A stretch of 64,000 nucleotides of DNA from an uncultured Clostridia bacterium (GTDB taxonomy: Bacteria; Bacillota; Peptococcia; Peptococcales; Peptococcaceae): contig CALXSY010000002.1 of the NCBI GenBank assembly GCA_944391285.1, positions 62,001 to 126,000 of the forward strand, in the 5' to 3' direction. The position numbers and the translations under genes are program-made. Below the pieces are notes generated by a model. That model saw only the letters and a program-made list of their open reading frames with translations. It searched no databases and had not been told where the DNA came from. This document shows, in pieces, positions 24,273-34,331 of this stretch (position 1 is the stretch's first letter; each line of letters opens with the position of its first letter).

Positions 24273-25403
24273 ATGAAAAAGAAAATAAACATCTGGATAA
24301 TTATTTGCTTAGGTGTAGTTTTAAGTGTTGGGCTTGCCACGCAAGCTTGGGCAGATTTAATGCGGGAGTACGAAGAAATGGATGAGCTGGATGAGGGCGG
24401 TTTTTATATGCTGCATGATATAGAATCCGGCGAAGAATTGGAGCGAATGAATCGGGTTTGCTTTGAAGATGATGAAATTATTTTAAGCGACAATCGCCGC
24501 TATCGGGTTAGTGTGATAGATGATGAAGGATTTAAGGCGCATTGTGAACAAATTATGGATTACGAGGCGCCGGTTTTGGCAAAGCCGGTTATGGAGCAGA
24601 GCAATTTGGCTGAAGCCGGCACCAAAACTGTAGCTATTTATGCTACTCATTCCGATGAATCTTATGTGCCCACTTCCGGCACCGAGAGCCAGGAAGGCGG
24701 CGGTGATATTTTAGAAGTAGCGGAAACCATAGCCACTTATTTGGAAGACGAAGGTATAGAGGTTTTGCACAGCGACAACATCCATGATCCTCATGATGCT
24801 GATGCCTATGACCGTTCCAGAGAAACGGCAACTGATTTATTAAAAAGCGGCGATGTTTCGATGATAATTGATGTGCATCGTGACGGCGTGCCGGATCCGG
24901 AATTTTATGAGAACGAAGTAGACGGTGAGCAGGTCACCCAGATTCGCTTGGTTGTCGGCGCCAGCAATGAAAACAGCGAGGAAAACGAAGCTTTTGCTGA
25001 GCAATTAAAGGCTTATTATGATGAAGCCAAGCCCGGACTAATCAAGTCTATTTATATTGCTAAAGGAGAATATAATCAGGATTTGGCACCGCATTCGATT
25101 TTATTGGAAGTGGGTACACATACCAATAGCTTAGAGGAAGCTGAAGCCGGCGCCAAAATATTCGCCGAAGAATTGCCTGGATTTTTGCAGGTTTCCAGCG
25201 CTTCCGGCGACAGCACTGCCGGCAATACCACTAATGCTGCCAATGAAGATAATGCCGGCGAAGAAAACGCCGATGAAACTGAGCAAGCAGCAGATAATGC
25301 TGAAAGCCAAGGCAGCATCTGGCCGATAGTATTGATTGTCTTTGTAGTATTGGCAGCCGGAGCGGCTGTTTACTGGTTTACTAAAAAGGATGGGCAAAGA
25401 TGA
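24273..25403 (+). CDS. spoIIP: Stage II sporulation protein P (cell wall amidase/endopeptidase)
   Basis: 376 residues. Signal/anchor segment at residues 8-27, then the SpoIIP domain: AIYATHSDESYVPTSG (zinc His), an EGGGDILEVA segment with a second ligand Glu, IIDVHRDG, and LLEVGTHTNSLEEA. A low-complexity acidic linker precedes a C-terminal membrane segment (IVLIVFVVLAAGAAVYWF). With SpoIID and SpoIIM it degrades septal peptidoglycan to drive engulfment. It is first in a sporulation/germination block and overlaps the YIEGIA gene by ATGA. Confidence 0.92.
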   Translation: MKKKINIWIIICLGVVLSVGLATQAWADLMREYEEMDELDEGGFYMLHDIESGEELERMNRVCFEDDEIILSDNRRYRVSVIDDEGFKAHCEQIMDYEAPVLAKPVMEQSNLAEAGTKTVAIYATHSDESYVPTSGTESQEGGGDILEVAETIATYLEDEGIEVLHSDNIHDPHDADAYDRSRETATDLLKSGDVSMIIDVHRDGVPDPEFYENEVDGEQVTQIRLVVGASNENSEENEAFAEQLKAYYDEAKPGLIKSIYIAKGEYNQDLAPHSILLEVGTHTNSLEEAEAGAKIFAEELPGFLQVSSASGDSTAGNTTNAANEDNAGEENADETEQAADNAESQGSIWPIVLIVFVVLAAGAAVYWFTKKDGQR

Positions 25404-26308
25404 GTGCCTATGTAACGGCAATAATTCTGGCGATGGCAATGGGCTTTATGGACAGGCTGTATCTTTTGTGCAGTGATTACCGCAATTACCCGTCCTATCC
25501 GCATGGCTATATAATTCATCTTTCGCTGGGAGCAATAGCGGCTGCTTTGGCTGCTATTGCTATTCCGGCACTTTTGGAAAAAGAATATACAGCGATTACT
25601 TTTCTGGTTTTGTGCGCTCAGCAATTTCGGGATATTCGCAATATGGAGCGGGAAACACTGCTTAAATTAGAGGAAAATCAGCTGGTGCCGCGGGGAACTG
25701 ATTATATTGAGGGCATTGCCAAGGTGTTTGAGGCGCGCAATTATTTAGTCATGCTGGTGGCGCTGGTCACCTGCGGCGGGGCTATCTTTATCAATATTTG
25801 GGGCGGCGTGGTTTTAGGAGCTGTGATGATTGTCCTGAGCCGCCATCTCATGAGTGGCAAAACCATCGGGCAGGTAGCAAAAATCCGTGAGGGTAAGCTC
25901 AGCTTTCAAGGACCATTATTAATGGTGGACGATATTATCATCATGAATGTGGGCGAAGAAGCGGTCAAGCAGAAAATTTTGCAGGAAGGCATCGGAGTAG
26001 TTTTAGAGCCAAAAGATGCTGATGCCCGGGCGAGCTTGAATAATTTGGGACAAAGGCAGGCAATCTTGCACGATGTGGCAGCTTTGGTAGGCTCTAAAGC
26101 GGAGATTGGCGAACCGGCATTTACCCCGATGGCGCGCAAAAATGTTGACAGCGGAGCGATCGGTATTTATTTTTTGCCTAATGAACGGGATGTTGCCTGT
26201 GTGCTGAAGGCAGTCAGCCGCACTCCTCTTTTAGAAAGTGCCATTTTAAAGCCGTTGGCTACACAGATTGGTCGGGAGGCGGCAAAAGAGGGGGAGAAAA
26301 ATGAGTGA
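25400..26308 (+). CDS. YIEGIA-family sporulation-associated membrane protein
   Basis: 302 residues with the family-naming string DYIEGIAKVFEARNY near residue 98. Several hydrophobic segments fill the first 150 residues, followed by a soluble C-terminal half. The family is restricted to spore-forming Firmicutes, and its molecular role is not known to me. It is translationally coupled to spoIIP upstream and overlaps the small capping-subunit gene downstream. Confidence 0.88.
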   Translation: MSAYVTAIILAMAMGFMDRLYLLCSDYRNYPSYPHGYIIHLSLGAIAAALAAIAIPALLEKEYTAITFLVLCAQQFRDIRNMERETLLKLEENQLVPRGTDYIEGIAKVFEARNYLVMLVALVTCGGAIFINIWGGVVLGAVMIVLSRHLMSGKTIGQVAKIREGKLSFQGPLLMVDDIIIMNVGEEAVKQKILQEGIGVVLEPKDADARASLNNLGQRQAILHDVAALVGSKAEIGEPAFTPMARKNVDSGAIGIYFLPNERDVACVLKAVSRTPLLESAILKPLATQIGREAAKEGEKNE

Positions 26309-26483
26309 TATCATCGCTATCGTAGCGACCAAGGACAATGCTACCGATTTAAGCGGAGCGCAGGCGATTTTTTGGGTGGATACCATTGAGCAGGCACAGC
26401 GCAAGGCGCTGTTATTAGCAAGGATATTTAAAGCCATGGTGCATGATTTGGAAGGCGGGATATATTTAATCGTCAGACATTAG
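26301..26483 (+). CDS. Small capping-complex subunit for YIEGIA
   Basis: 60 residues starting MSDIIAIVATKDNATDL at ATG 26301, with GGGGAG upstream. The gene overlaps the YIEGIA gene by 8 bases. A short alpha/beta protein of this size follows YIEGIA genes in other spore formers and is described as its capping-complex subunit. The assignment is from sequence pattern and position. Confidence 0.8.
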   Translation: MSDIIAIVATKDNATDLSGAQAIFWVDTIEQAQRKALLLARIFKAMVHDLEGGIYLIVRH

Positions 26484-26497
26484 AAAGCAGGTGAAAT

Positions 26498-28057
26498 ATG
26501 AGAAAACCACAAAAAAGCGTACAAAAGCTGCTCGAAAAAGAAACTGAAAAGCAATTTTCCGGACCTAATCAGCCAATCAGCTATTTATTGAGTGAAAACA
26601 TTGCCTGGCTTAAGGAAAGATTCGGCGAATCCAATGATTTTGTCCTGCGGGAATTTAAAATCGGCAGCCGAGATGCTGCCTTGTGTTTTTTTGATGGTTT
26701 AATCGATAAACGCCTGCTCAATGTCGATGTATTGGCGGCACTGCAAGCAGCAGAGGGTGAGGTCAGCTATCGGGATATCGGCGAAAAATTGCTGGCAGTA
26801 GGTGAATTAAAAGAAAGCGCCTATCTCAATGAAGCGGCAAAGGGCTTGGAGGACGGCGACGGCGTGCTTTTGGTGGATAAAGCCACGGAGCTTTATATTA
26901 TCGGCGCCAAAGGCTGGAATATGCGTTCTATCGGGCAGGCGACCAATGAGGCTACTTTAAGGGGACCGCAGGAAGCATTCAATGAAAGCATCATCAACAA
27001 TGTTTCTATGCTCAGACGGCGCCTACATACAGAAAAATTAAAAATTCAGATTCGCACCATCGGCACAATGACCAAGACCAAGGTAGCGGTGGCTTATTTA
27101 GACGGAATTGTCAATGAAAAAATTGTGGAGGAAATTCAAAGAAGGTTAGATGCTATCAAGGAAGTAGACAGTATTTTAGATGGCGGCTGTATCGAGCAGT
27201 ATATCGAGGATAATACTTATTCGCCGTTTCCGCAGATGCAGATTACCCAAAAACCCGACCGGGTCAGCGCCAATCTTTTGGAGGGCAGGGTGGCAATAAT
27301 AGTGGACGGTTCGCCGGAGGTTTTGATTGCGCCGGCATTATTGGTGCAGTTTTTGCAGACGGCGGAGGATTATTACAGCCGCATCTGGGCGGGAAGCTTT
27401 GCTCGATGGATAAGATATATCGGTATTTTTGTGGCAGTGCTGTTTCCGGCGTTATATATAGCCATAACCTCTTATCATCAGGATATGCTGACAACGGCAA
27501 TGGCAATTTCAATTGCCGCCGCCAGAGAGGGCAAACCTTTTCCGGCGTTTTTGGAGGCGTTAATCATGGAAGCGGCTTTAGAATTGCTGCGGGAAGCCAG
27601 TATTCGCCTGCCTCGGGCGATCAGCAATACTTTAGGTATAGTGGGAGCGTTGGTTATCGGTCAGGCGGCGGTGGAGGCGCAGATAATTGCTCCGCAGGTA
27701 GTGGTAGTAGTTGCCTTGACGGCGATCGGAACCTTTACGGTGCCTTCCTTTGAGTTTTCCTATCCTATCCGGCTGATTCGCTTTCCGCTAATGATTTTAG
27801 CGGCTATTGCCGGGCTTTACGGGGTAATGGTCGGCGTCTTGTTTTTGCTGATTCATTTGGTGAATCTGAAATCAGTCGGTTGTTTTTATCTGGAACCTAT
27901 CGCTCCTTTGAAGCTCAGGGGGCTTAAAGATGTGATAATTAGAGCACCGCGCTGGCAGATGATGACCAAACCGCAGTTTACCAAAGCCAAAGAAAATACC
28001 CCGCAGAATTTTTGGCAGCGCAACTTTTTAAAGGTGAAGGGGAATGGCTATGAATAA
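26498..28057 (+). CDS. gerA: GerA-type spore germination protein, A subunit
   Basis: 519 residues. The soluble N-terminal domain (about 1-300) includes VDGSPEVLIAPALLVQFLQ and the family segment EDYYSRIWAGSFARWIRYIG. Membrane segments then run from about residue 305 to 460, including the conserved REASIRLPRAISNTLGIVGA. With GerB and GerC subunits it forms a germinant receptor in the spore inner membrane. The three genes overlap or touch, forming one operon that SigG would be expected to transcribe. Confidence 0.95.
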   Translation: MRKPQKSVQKLLEKETEKQFSGPNQPISYLLSENIAWLKERFGESNDFVLREFKIGSRDAALCFFDGLIDKRLLNVDVLAALQAAEGEVSYRDIGEKLLAVGELKESAYLNEAAKGLEDGDGVLLVDKATELYIIGAKGWNMRSIGQATNEATLRGPQEAFNESIINNVSMLRRRLHTEKLKIQIRTIGTMTKTKVAVAYLDGIVNEKIVEEIQRRLDAIKEVDSILDGGCIEQYIEDNTYSPFPQMQITQKPDRVSANLLEGRVAIIVDGSPEVLIAPALLVQFLQTAEDYYSRIWAGSFARWIRYIGIFVAVLFPALYIAITSYHQDMLTTAMAISIAAAREGKPFPAFLEALIMEAALELLREASIRLPRAISNTLGIVGALVIGQAAVEAQIIAPQVVVVVALTAIGTFTVPSFEFSYPIRLIRFPLMILAAIAGLYGVMVGVLFLLIHLVNLKSVGCFYLEPIAPLKLRGLKDVIIRAPRWQMMTKPQFTKAKENTPQNFWQRNFLKVKGNGYE

Positions 28058-29090
28058 AATCTCCTCCGGTCAGCTTTTCTTTTTGATGTTCATGGTTTAT
28101 AACAATGCTTACGGGGTGATATTACCTTATAATCTGGCGCAAACTCAAGCTTTAGGCGTGATAGGTGTTTTGCTGTTATGCGCAGCAGTAGGCGAAATAG
28201 TCATTTTTTTGGCATTGCGCTTAGGCAAGGACGGACGGTTTTTTTCGTTAAAAAGCCAAAATGCTTCCCTTTGGCAAAAATGTCAAGGGGTAATTTTGAG
28301 TTTCTTTTACTTGGCAATAGTCATTATTGCTATTGATTCTTTTTGCGGGATGCTGGAAACGGAGTTTCTGCGGGATACGCCCAAAGGGGTTTTATTGGTG
28401 ATGGCACTGGTGCCGTTATGCTATTTGGCGCTGCATGATTTAATCAATATAGCTTGGCTCAGCGTGATGATAATTCCCTTATCGTTGGTGGCTTATGTAA
28501 TTGCAGGAATTGGCAATATGGATAATTTTTGCCTGATGAATATTTTGCCTTTGCAAATTCAGTATGATAATTTTTTCCGCTGTTTTTTATTTGCTTTGCC
28601 TATTTATGCCCAAAGCTTTATTTTGGCGCAAATGTATCCTTATTTGCGCCGTCCGGAAAATGCCTTTAAAATAAGCTCTTTGGCATTGTGGGGGCATATT
28701 GGGCTTTTATTGGCACAGCAGCTTTTGGCTTACGGAGTTTTCGGAGCAATAGAGAGCGAAAGACTGTTGTTTATTCCCTTTGAGTTGATGGGAATACTGA
28801 CCTTTGGGCAATCTACCCTACGCATAGAAGCTTTGGCGATTTGGCATTGGCTGGCGATGGGGGTGCTGGGCGGAGCTTTATTTTTTAACGGTATTAAGGC
28901 GATTTGGCTGGGAGAGGAAAAGATGAAAGGCTATCTGCCTTTGGTTTTAGGGGCAGTTATTTGGATTGTGCTGGTTATTTTTGATGATTTGTATGCTTTT
29001 AATTTCTTAGCAAGGGTATTTGGCAGAATTACGGCAGGGGTCATCATTATCTTGATTTTCTGGCGAAGGAGTAAGGTCCATGAAAAGTAA
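28050..29090 (+). CDS. gerB: GerB-type germination receptor subunit (amino acid permease-like)
   Basis: 346 residues, ten or so hydrophobic segments, fits the GerAB/ArcD/ProY family (APC superfamily fold), which binds the germinant. The opening SGQLFFLMFMVYNNAYGVILP is typical. ATG 28050 is 7 bases after GAAGGGG and preferred over ATG 28044. It overlaps gerA by 8 bases and gerC by 11. Confidence 0.92.
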   Translation: MNKISSGQLFFLMFMVYNNAYGVILPYNLAQTQALGVIGVLLLCAAVGEIVIFLALRLGKDGRFFSLKSQNASLWQKCQGVILSFFYLAIVIIAIDSFCGMLETEFLRDTPKGVLLVMALVPLCYLALHDLINIAWLSVMIIPLSLVAYVIAGIGNMDNFCLMNILPLQIQYDNFFRCFLFALPIYAQSFILAQMYPYLRRPENAFKISSLALWGHIGLLLAQQLLAYGVFGAIESERLLFIPFELMGILTFGQSTLRIEALAIWHWLAMGVLGGALFFNGIKAIWLGEEKMKGYLPLVLGAVIWIVLVIFDDLYAFNFLARVFGRITAGVIIILIFWRRSKVHEK

Positions 29091-30201
29091 GGGACGGTAT
29101 TTGTGCCTGATATTGATAAGTGCGCTTTTGCTCAGCGGCTGCTGGGATAAAAACGAATTTACGGAGGTTAGCTTTGCTACGACGATGGCGATAGACAAAA
29201 TAGATGAAGAATACATTATTACTGTCATGCTCATGCTGCCCAAAGATGAAAGTCAAGGAGGCGAGGAAGCGCCTACTTGGCTAATAGAGGGCAGAGGCGA
29301 GAGCATTTACAAAGCCATCGAGGATTTAAACAATCGTTCCCCCCACGAAGTGCATTGGGGGCATATGCAGTTGGTAATCTTGGGCGAAGGCACGCTGGAT
29401 GATGTAGATACTTCCTTGGATTATTTTTTCCGCAGCAGCCAGTTTAGGCGCAATGACTATGTGGTAGCTGTTCAAGGAAACGGAGCGGAAATGCTGGAGA
29501 TTTCTAAGGAGCAGAGCAAGGTCAACACCTTTTATATTTACACTTTGCTGAAGGATTTAGAGGGCAGATATAAAAATTCGGCAGTAACTTTAAATGATTG
29601 CTTTGTTTGGGACAACTATCAAGGCGGAGGAGCTTATTTACTGCCGTGTATTGGTTTGGCTAAAGCCAGTGAGTTAACTAAAGCCGATGAAGAAATTCCT
29701 CAGTTAGAAGGTGCGGCTTTAATTCAAAATAACAAGCTAATCGAGTGGATGGATGAAGAATATATCGAAGGGTATCGTTTTATAACCGATGAAATTCATG
29801 ACGGCGCTTTTGTGATTAAAAATCCTTTAGGCGATGGGGATATTACGTTTTCCATCAAAGAAAGCAAGGCTGATTTGTCATGGAAAGATGAGGTTTTAAC
29901 TATTACGATTAAAGGCGATGTCAATTTGGCAGAAATATTGGGAGCCAAAGGACCGGTAGGCAAAAAAGAGTATGACAAGAAGGTGATCGAAGAGAAGGTT
30001 AATGAATATGTAAAAAAAGAAGCGGAAAAATGTTTAAATTACGCTGTCGGGCAGAACATCGATTTTCTGCATTTGGGTCAATGGCTTAACAGCTACCATC
30101 ACAAGGATTTTGCCCGCTATGACGGCGAGAATTATTTAGCGAAGCTTAATATCCAAGTCGAAAGCAAGTTTAAGCTGAAGCTGATAGATATCTATGAGTA
30201 A
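29080..30201 (+). CDS. gerC: Ger(x)C-family germination lipoprotein
   Basis: 373 residues. Lipoprotein signal peptide with lipobox LLLSGCWDKNEFTEVSF; the CWD-x-E after the lipid cysteine is a hallmark of GerC. The family's FLRSSQFRR-like segment (YFFRSSQFRRNDYVVAV) and the C-terminal domain with IDFLHLGQWLNSYHHKDF are present. Third subunit of the germinant receptor. Confidence 0.94.
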   Translation: MKSKGRYLCLILISALLLSGCWDKNEFTEVSFATTMAIDKIDEEYIITVMLMLPKDESQGGEEAPTWLIEGRGESIYKAIEDLNNRSPHEVHWGHMQLVILGEGTLDDVDTSLDYFFRSSQFRRNDYVVAVQGNGAEMLEISKEQSKVNTFYIYTLLKDLEGRYKNSAVTLNDCFVWDNYQGGGAYLLPCIGLAKASELTKADEEIPQLEGAALIQNNKLIEWMDEEYIEGYRFITDEIHDGAFVIKNPLGDGDITFSIKESKADLSWKDEVLTITIKGDVNLAEILGAKGPVGKKEYDKKVIEEKVNEYVKKEAEKCLNYAVGQNIDFLHLGQWLNSYHHKDFARYDGENYLAKLNIQVESKFKLKLIDIYE

Positions 30202-30288
30202 AAGTGAAAAAATTTTTTCCGGACATGTTTACAAACCGAAACGGCAATGATAAAATATTAAGCAATGAAAATGAGAAGAGGCTTAATA

Positions 30289-31191
30289 ATGACAAGAACA
30301 GTAGCAAAAAAATCTTGGGCAATGATCATTGCCGCCGGCTGCATGTGGGGAAGCATGGGCTTTTTTAACCGTTTTATAACCGTTTACGGCTTAAGCCAGC
30401 TGCAAATAGTTTATCTGAGGATGCTGGTGGCGACAGTAGGTTTGGGTTTGGTGCTGATGGGCACCTCAAAGGGCTTGTTTAAGGTGAAAATTAAGGATTT
30501 ATGGTGCTTTATCGGCAGCGGCATGATCAGTATGCTGTGCTTAAATATTACATATTTTTTTGCCATGCAGTATACGACCTTGTCGGTGGCGGCGTTATTG
30601 CTGAGCACTTCGCCGGCATATGTCATGCTGTTTTCGGCAGTGCTTTTCGGAGAAAGGCTCAATAAAAGAAAAGTGACGGCATTAATAGTCATGCTGGCAG
30701 GATGTGTTTTTATCACCGGTGCGGCAGAAGGAGAATTGGTGCTATCCTGGCAGGGGCTGCTTTTTGGCTTAGCCAGCGGCATTTGCTATGCTTTATACAG
30801 CATATTCGGTCGTTTTGCGTTAAATAAGGGCTACCAATCGGAAACTATTGCCTTTTATACGTTTTTGTTTGCCTTTATAGGCATTGCTCCTTTCGGCGAG
30901 GTGGGCTTAATAGCTCAGGCGGCGGATTTAAAATTGATAGTGCTGGTGTTAGCCATGGGTGTGGTAACGTGTATTTTTCCTTATGTGCTTTATACTAAAG
31001 GCTTGAGTGGAGTGGAGAATTCTCTGGCGGCGATTTTGGCAACCAGCGAGCCTATCACGGCGACATTGATCGGGGGCATCGTTTTTAAAGAGGAGCTGAG
31101 CTTGGGAAATTTTTTAGGCATCGTTTTAATTATCAGCAGCGTGCTGATTATGAACTGGCAGAAGAGGATAAGATATAAAGAATATATTTAG
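30289..31191 (+). CDS. EamA-family (DMT) transporter
   Basis: About 300 residues. Ten hydrophobic segments arranged as two EamA repeats: the first starts AMIIAAGCMWGSMGFFNRF, the second SWQGLLFGLASGICYALYSI, ending with PITATLIGGIVFKEELSLGNFLG. DMT proteins export metabolites or amino acids. ATG 30289 has AGAGG eight bases upstream; ATG 30265 would add eight residues. Confidence 0.88.
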   Translation: MTRTVAKKSWAMIIAAGCMWGSMGFFNRFITVYGLSQLQIVYLRMLVATVGLGLVLMGTSKGLFKVKIKDLWCFIGSGMISMLCLNITYFFAMQYTTLSVAALLLSTSPAYVMLFSAVLFGERLNKRKVTALIVMLAGCVFITGAAEGELVLSWQGLLFGLASGICYALYSIFGRFALNKGYQSETIAFYTFLFAFIGIAPFGEVGLIAQAADLKLIVLVLAMGVVTCIFPYVLYTKGLSGVENSLAAILATSEPITATLIGGIVFKEELSLGNFLGIVLIISSVLIMNWQKRIRYKEYI

Positions 31192-31265
31192 CTGATATAT
31201 TTTATGCTGACAACTTAGATAAAAAATAATTTTGCCGATAATTGGGCAATATTAAATTCTAAAGT

Positions 31266-31294
31266 TTGAAAAAAATATACAAAGGGTGTATAAT
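31266..31294 (+). promoter_or_regulatory. Promoter of the DtxR/MntR-type regulator gene
   Basis: TTGAAA (31266-31271), 17 bases, TATAAT (31289-31294). A TTAGCATGATGAAACTTG segment just downstream could hold an operator, but no clear palindrome is seen. Confidence 0.75.
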
Positions 31295-31342
31295 GACAGT
31301 AGTTAGCATGATGAAACTTGAAAAATTAAGGAGGGGACACTG

Positions 31343-31723
31343 ATGCAGGAATCAGGCGAAGATTATTTAGAAACTATACTGCTTTTAAAAATGCGTCAAG
31401 GCTATGTCAGAGCCATCGATGTGGCTAATGAAATGGAATATAGCAAAGCAAGCATCAGCCGAGCCGTCAAAATTTTGAAAGAACAGGGATTGATTTATTT
31501 AGACGATAACCGCATGATCAATTTTACCGAAGTAGGACGAAAAAAAGCGGAGGAAATTTATCATAGGCATCGTCTGATTACCGATTATTTGCATGAAGTA
31601 TTGGGAGTGTCGGAGGATACTGCGGCAAAAGATGCCTGCCGTATTGAGCATGTGATCAGCGCGGAAACTATCGAGAAGATAACGCAGGCTGTGGAAAAGA
31701 AAAAATTTGACAAGGCAGAATAA
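31343..31723 (+). CDS. DtxR/MntR-family metal-dependent regulator
   Basis: 126 residues, close to MntR without an SH3 domain. EDYLETILLL at the N-terminus carries the Asp/Glu metal ligands, followed by the winged helix SKASISRAVKILKEQGLI, then RHRLITDYL and DACRIEHVIS, which hold the His/Glu ligands. It is therefore a Mn2+- or Fe2+-sensing repressor. leuS follows after 60 bases with no clear terminator. Ribosome site GGAGGGG. Confidence 0.9.
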   Translation: MQESGEDYLETILLLKMRQGYVRAIDVANEMEYSKASISRAVKILKEQGLIYLDDNRMINFTEVGRKKAEEIYHRHRLITDYLHEVLGVSEDTAAKDACRIEHVISAETIEKITQAVEKKKFDKAE

Positions 31724-31783
31724 TTTTTATATAATAAAGACATTATGCGAAAAAAGAACTCGTGACAGAAAAGAGGAAGCAAG

Positions 31784-34240
31784 ATGCAGGAACGTTATGA
31801 CTTTACGGCCATCGAAAAGAAATGGCAGGAAAATTGGGAGAATGAAGGAATTTACAAGGTGAGCGAGGATTCGCCGAAGCCGAAATATTATTGCTTGGAA
31901 ATGTTTCCGTATCCGTCGGGCAATCTGCATATGGGGCATGTGCGCAATTATTCTATCGGTGATGTAATCGCCCGCTTTAAAACTATGCACGGATTTAATG
32001 TACTTCATCCGATGGGCTGGGACTCCTTTGGTTTGCCGGCAGAAAATGCCGCTATCAAGCACGGCGTAGCCCCGGCAAAATGGACTAAAGAAAATATTGC
32101 CAATATGAAGATGCAGTTAAAGGCTTTGGGATTAAGCTATGACTGGGACCGTGAGGTTACGACTTGCCTGCCGGATTATTATAAATGGACACAGTGGCTG
32201 TTTTTGCAGTTTTATAAAAACGGCTTGGCTTATAAAAAGGGAGCCAGCGTTAACTGGTGCCCGGGCTGTCAGACCGTTTTAGCCAATGAGCAGGTAGTGG
32301 AAGGCAAATGCGAGCGCTGTGATTCGGTCGTAGAGAAAAAATCCTTGGAGCAATGGTTCTTTAAAATCACCGATTATGCTCAAAGATTATTAGATGACTT
32401 GGATAGATTAGAAGGCTGGCCGGCAAAGGTTAAAACCATGCAGGAAAACTGGATCGGTCGCAGCGAAGGTGCGATGCTGCGCTTTAAAATTGCTGAAAAC
32501 GACGAACATTTCTGGGTGTACACCACCAGACCGGACACAGTTTTCGGCGTAACTTATGTAGTTATGGCGCCGGAGCATCCTTTGGTAGAAAAATTGATTG
32601 CCGGCACGGCGTATGAGAGTAAGGTAAGAGAATTTATCACCAAGGTGCAAAAATTGAGTGAAGTAGACCGTTCCTCCAGCGAATTGGAAAAAGAGGGCTT
32701 GTTTATCGGAGCTCATGCCATTAACCCTGCCAACGGCAAGGAAGTGCCGATTTTAATCGGTAACTATGTTATCTATGAATACGGTACCGGTGCAGTTATG
32801 GGTGTACCGAGCCACGATGAAAGAGACTTCTCCTTTGCCCGCAAATTAGGCTTGGAGATTATTCCGGTTATCTCTAAAGACGGCAGTATGTATACGGCTG
32901 AGGAGATGAGCGAGGCTTATATTGACGAGGGCAAATTAATCAACTCCGGTAAATTTGACGGCATGGACAATGAGCAGGCAAAGAGCGCTATTGTTGAGGA
33001 ATTGGCTAAAAGCGGCGACGGCGAGAAAAAGGTTAATTTCCGTCTGCGTGACTGGCTCATAAGCCGCCAGAGATTCTGGGGAGCACCGATTCCCATTGTT
33101 TATTGTGAGCACTGCGGTGCGGTGCCGGTGCCGGAAGATCAGCTGCCGGTTTTACTGCCCAGTGATATTGAGTTTAAGCCAACCGGTGAGTCGCCGTTAA
33201 AATACATGGACGAGTTTATCAACACCACTTGCCCTATCTGCGGGGCTCCGGCTCGCCGTGAAAGCGATACTATGGATACTTTTGTGTGCTCCAGCTGGTA
33301 TTATATGCGCTATAGTGATCCCAAAAATACCGAAAGACCGTTCAGAAAAGAAAAGGCTGATTACTGGTTAGATGTCGACCAATATATCGGCGGTGTCGAG
33401 CATGCGATTTTGCATTTGCTGTACTCCAGATTTTTCACCAAGGTTTGTCATGATTTAGGCTTGGTTGAGGTGGAAGAACCGTTTAGAAATCTCTTAACTC
33501 AAGGCATGGTTTTAAAAGACGGCAGCAAGATGAGCAAATCCAAAGGCAACACTGTAAGCCCGGTAGAAATAGTCGGCAAATACGGTGCTGATACTGCCAG
33601 ATTGTTTATTCTCTTTGCCGCTCCGCCGGAAAGAGATTTGGAGTGGAATGACCAGGCGGTAGAAGGCTGCTATCGCTTCTTAAACAGAGTATGGCGGATT
33701 ATCGACATTTACGAAGCCGGCAAAGCTCAGGGCGGCGATAGTTTCGGCAAAGCAGAGAAGGATTTGCGCCGATTATTGCACAACACCATTAAAAGAGTAA
33801 CTGAGGATATCAGCGTGCGTTTCAACTTCAACACAGCGGTCAGCGCTATTATGGAGTTGGTTAACGGCATGTATCAGTATAAAGAAAATAATAATAACCA
33901 AGCTGTCATGACAGAAGCAGAAGAAGGGTTATTGTTGCTGTTGGCGCCTTTTGTACCGCATATTACCGAGGAATTGTGGCATGAAATCGGACATACTGAC
34001 AGCATTCACAAGCAAACATGGTCGGTAGTTGATGAGAAGGCTTTGAGTGTTGATGAAGTAACTATAGTAGTACAGATCAACGGCAAGGTTCGTGACAGAG
34101 TGGAATTGGCGGCTGATTTGGCTCAGGAAGAGGTTAAAGCACAAGTGCTGAGCCGGGAAAAAATTGCCGCTGCTTTAGACGGCAAAGAGCCGAAGAAAGT
34201 AGTAGTAATTCCCAACAAACTGGTTAATATCGTTTTATAA
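31784..34240 (+). CDS. leuS: Leucyl-tRNA synthetase
   Basis: 818 residues, standard bacterial LeuRS. The class I HIGH motif reads HMGH at residues 49-52 ([14 protein letters not shown]), KMSKS is at 582-586, the editing domain contains TTRPDTVFG and the zinc-like CPGC/CERC pairs, and the C-terminal domain ends with [10 protein letters not shown]. It charges tRNA-Leu. No T-box was found in the 60 bases upstream. Confidence 0.98.
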   Translation: MQERYDFTAIEKKWQENWENEGIYKVSEDSPKPKYYCLEMFPYPSGNLHMGHVRNYSIGDVIARFKTMHGFNVLHPMGWDSFGLPAENAAIKHGVAPAKWTKENIANMKMQLKALGLSYDWDREVTTCLPDYYKWTQWLFLQFYKNGLAYKKGASVNWCPGCQTVLANEQVVEGKCERCDSVVEKKSLEQWFFKITDYAQRLLDDLDRLEGWPAKVKTMQENWIGRSEGAMLRFKIAENDEHFWVYTTRPDTVFGVTYVVMAPEHPLVEKLIAGTAYESKVREFITKVQKLSEVDRSSSELEKEGLFIGAHAINPANGKEVPILIGNYVIYEYGTGAVMGVPSHDERDFSFARKLGLEIIPVISKDGSMYTAEEMSEAYIDEGKLINSGKFDGMDNEQAKSAIVEELAKSGDGEKKVNFRLRDWLISRQRFWGAPIPIVYCEHCGAVPVPEDQLPVLLPSDIEFKPTGESPLKYMDEFINTTCPICGAPARRESDTMDTFVCSSWYYMRYSDPKNTERPFRKEKADYWLDVDQYIGGVEHAILHLLYSRFFTKVCHDLGLVEVEEPFRNLLTQGMVLKDGSKMSKSKGNTVSPVEIVGKYGADTARLFILFAAPPERDLEWNDQAVEGCYRFLNRVWRIIDIYEAGKAQGGDSFGKAEKDLRRLLHNTIKRVTEDISVRFNFNTAVSAIMELVNGMYQYKENNNNQAVMTEAEEGLLLLLAPFVPHITEELWHEIGHTDSIHKQTWSVVDEKALSVDEVTIVVQINGKVRDRVELAADLAQEEVKAQVLSREKIAAALDGKEPKKVVVIPNKLVNIVL

Positions 34241-34331
34241 TTTGTCAAATGGCAAAAATTTTATCTACAAATGCCCGTAGAGCTTATGATATAATAGCTT
34301 GCGGGCATTTATGAGAGATAGGAGGTAATTT

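Noticed and set aside
34242-34318. Promoter or terminator before dsrN
   Set aside because: AAATGCCCG/CGGGCATTT form a stem and a TATAAT lies in the loop, but there is no T-tract and no -35 at the right distance, so neither call is firm.
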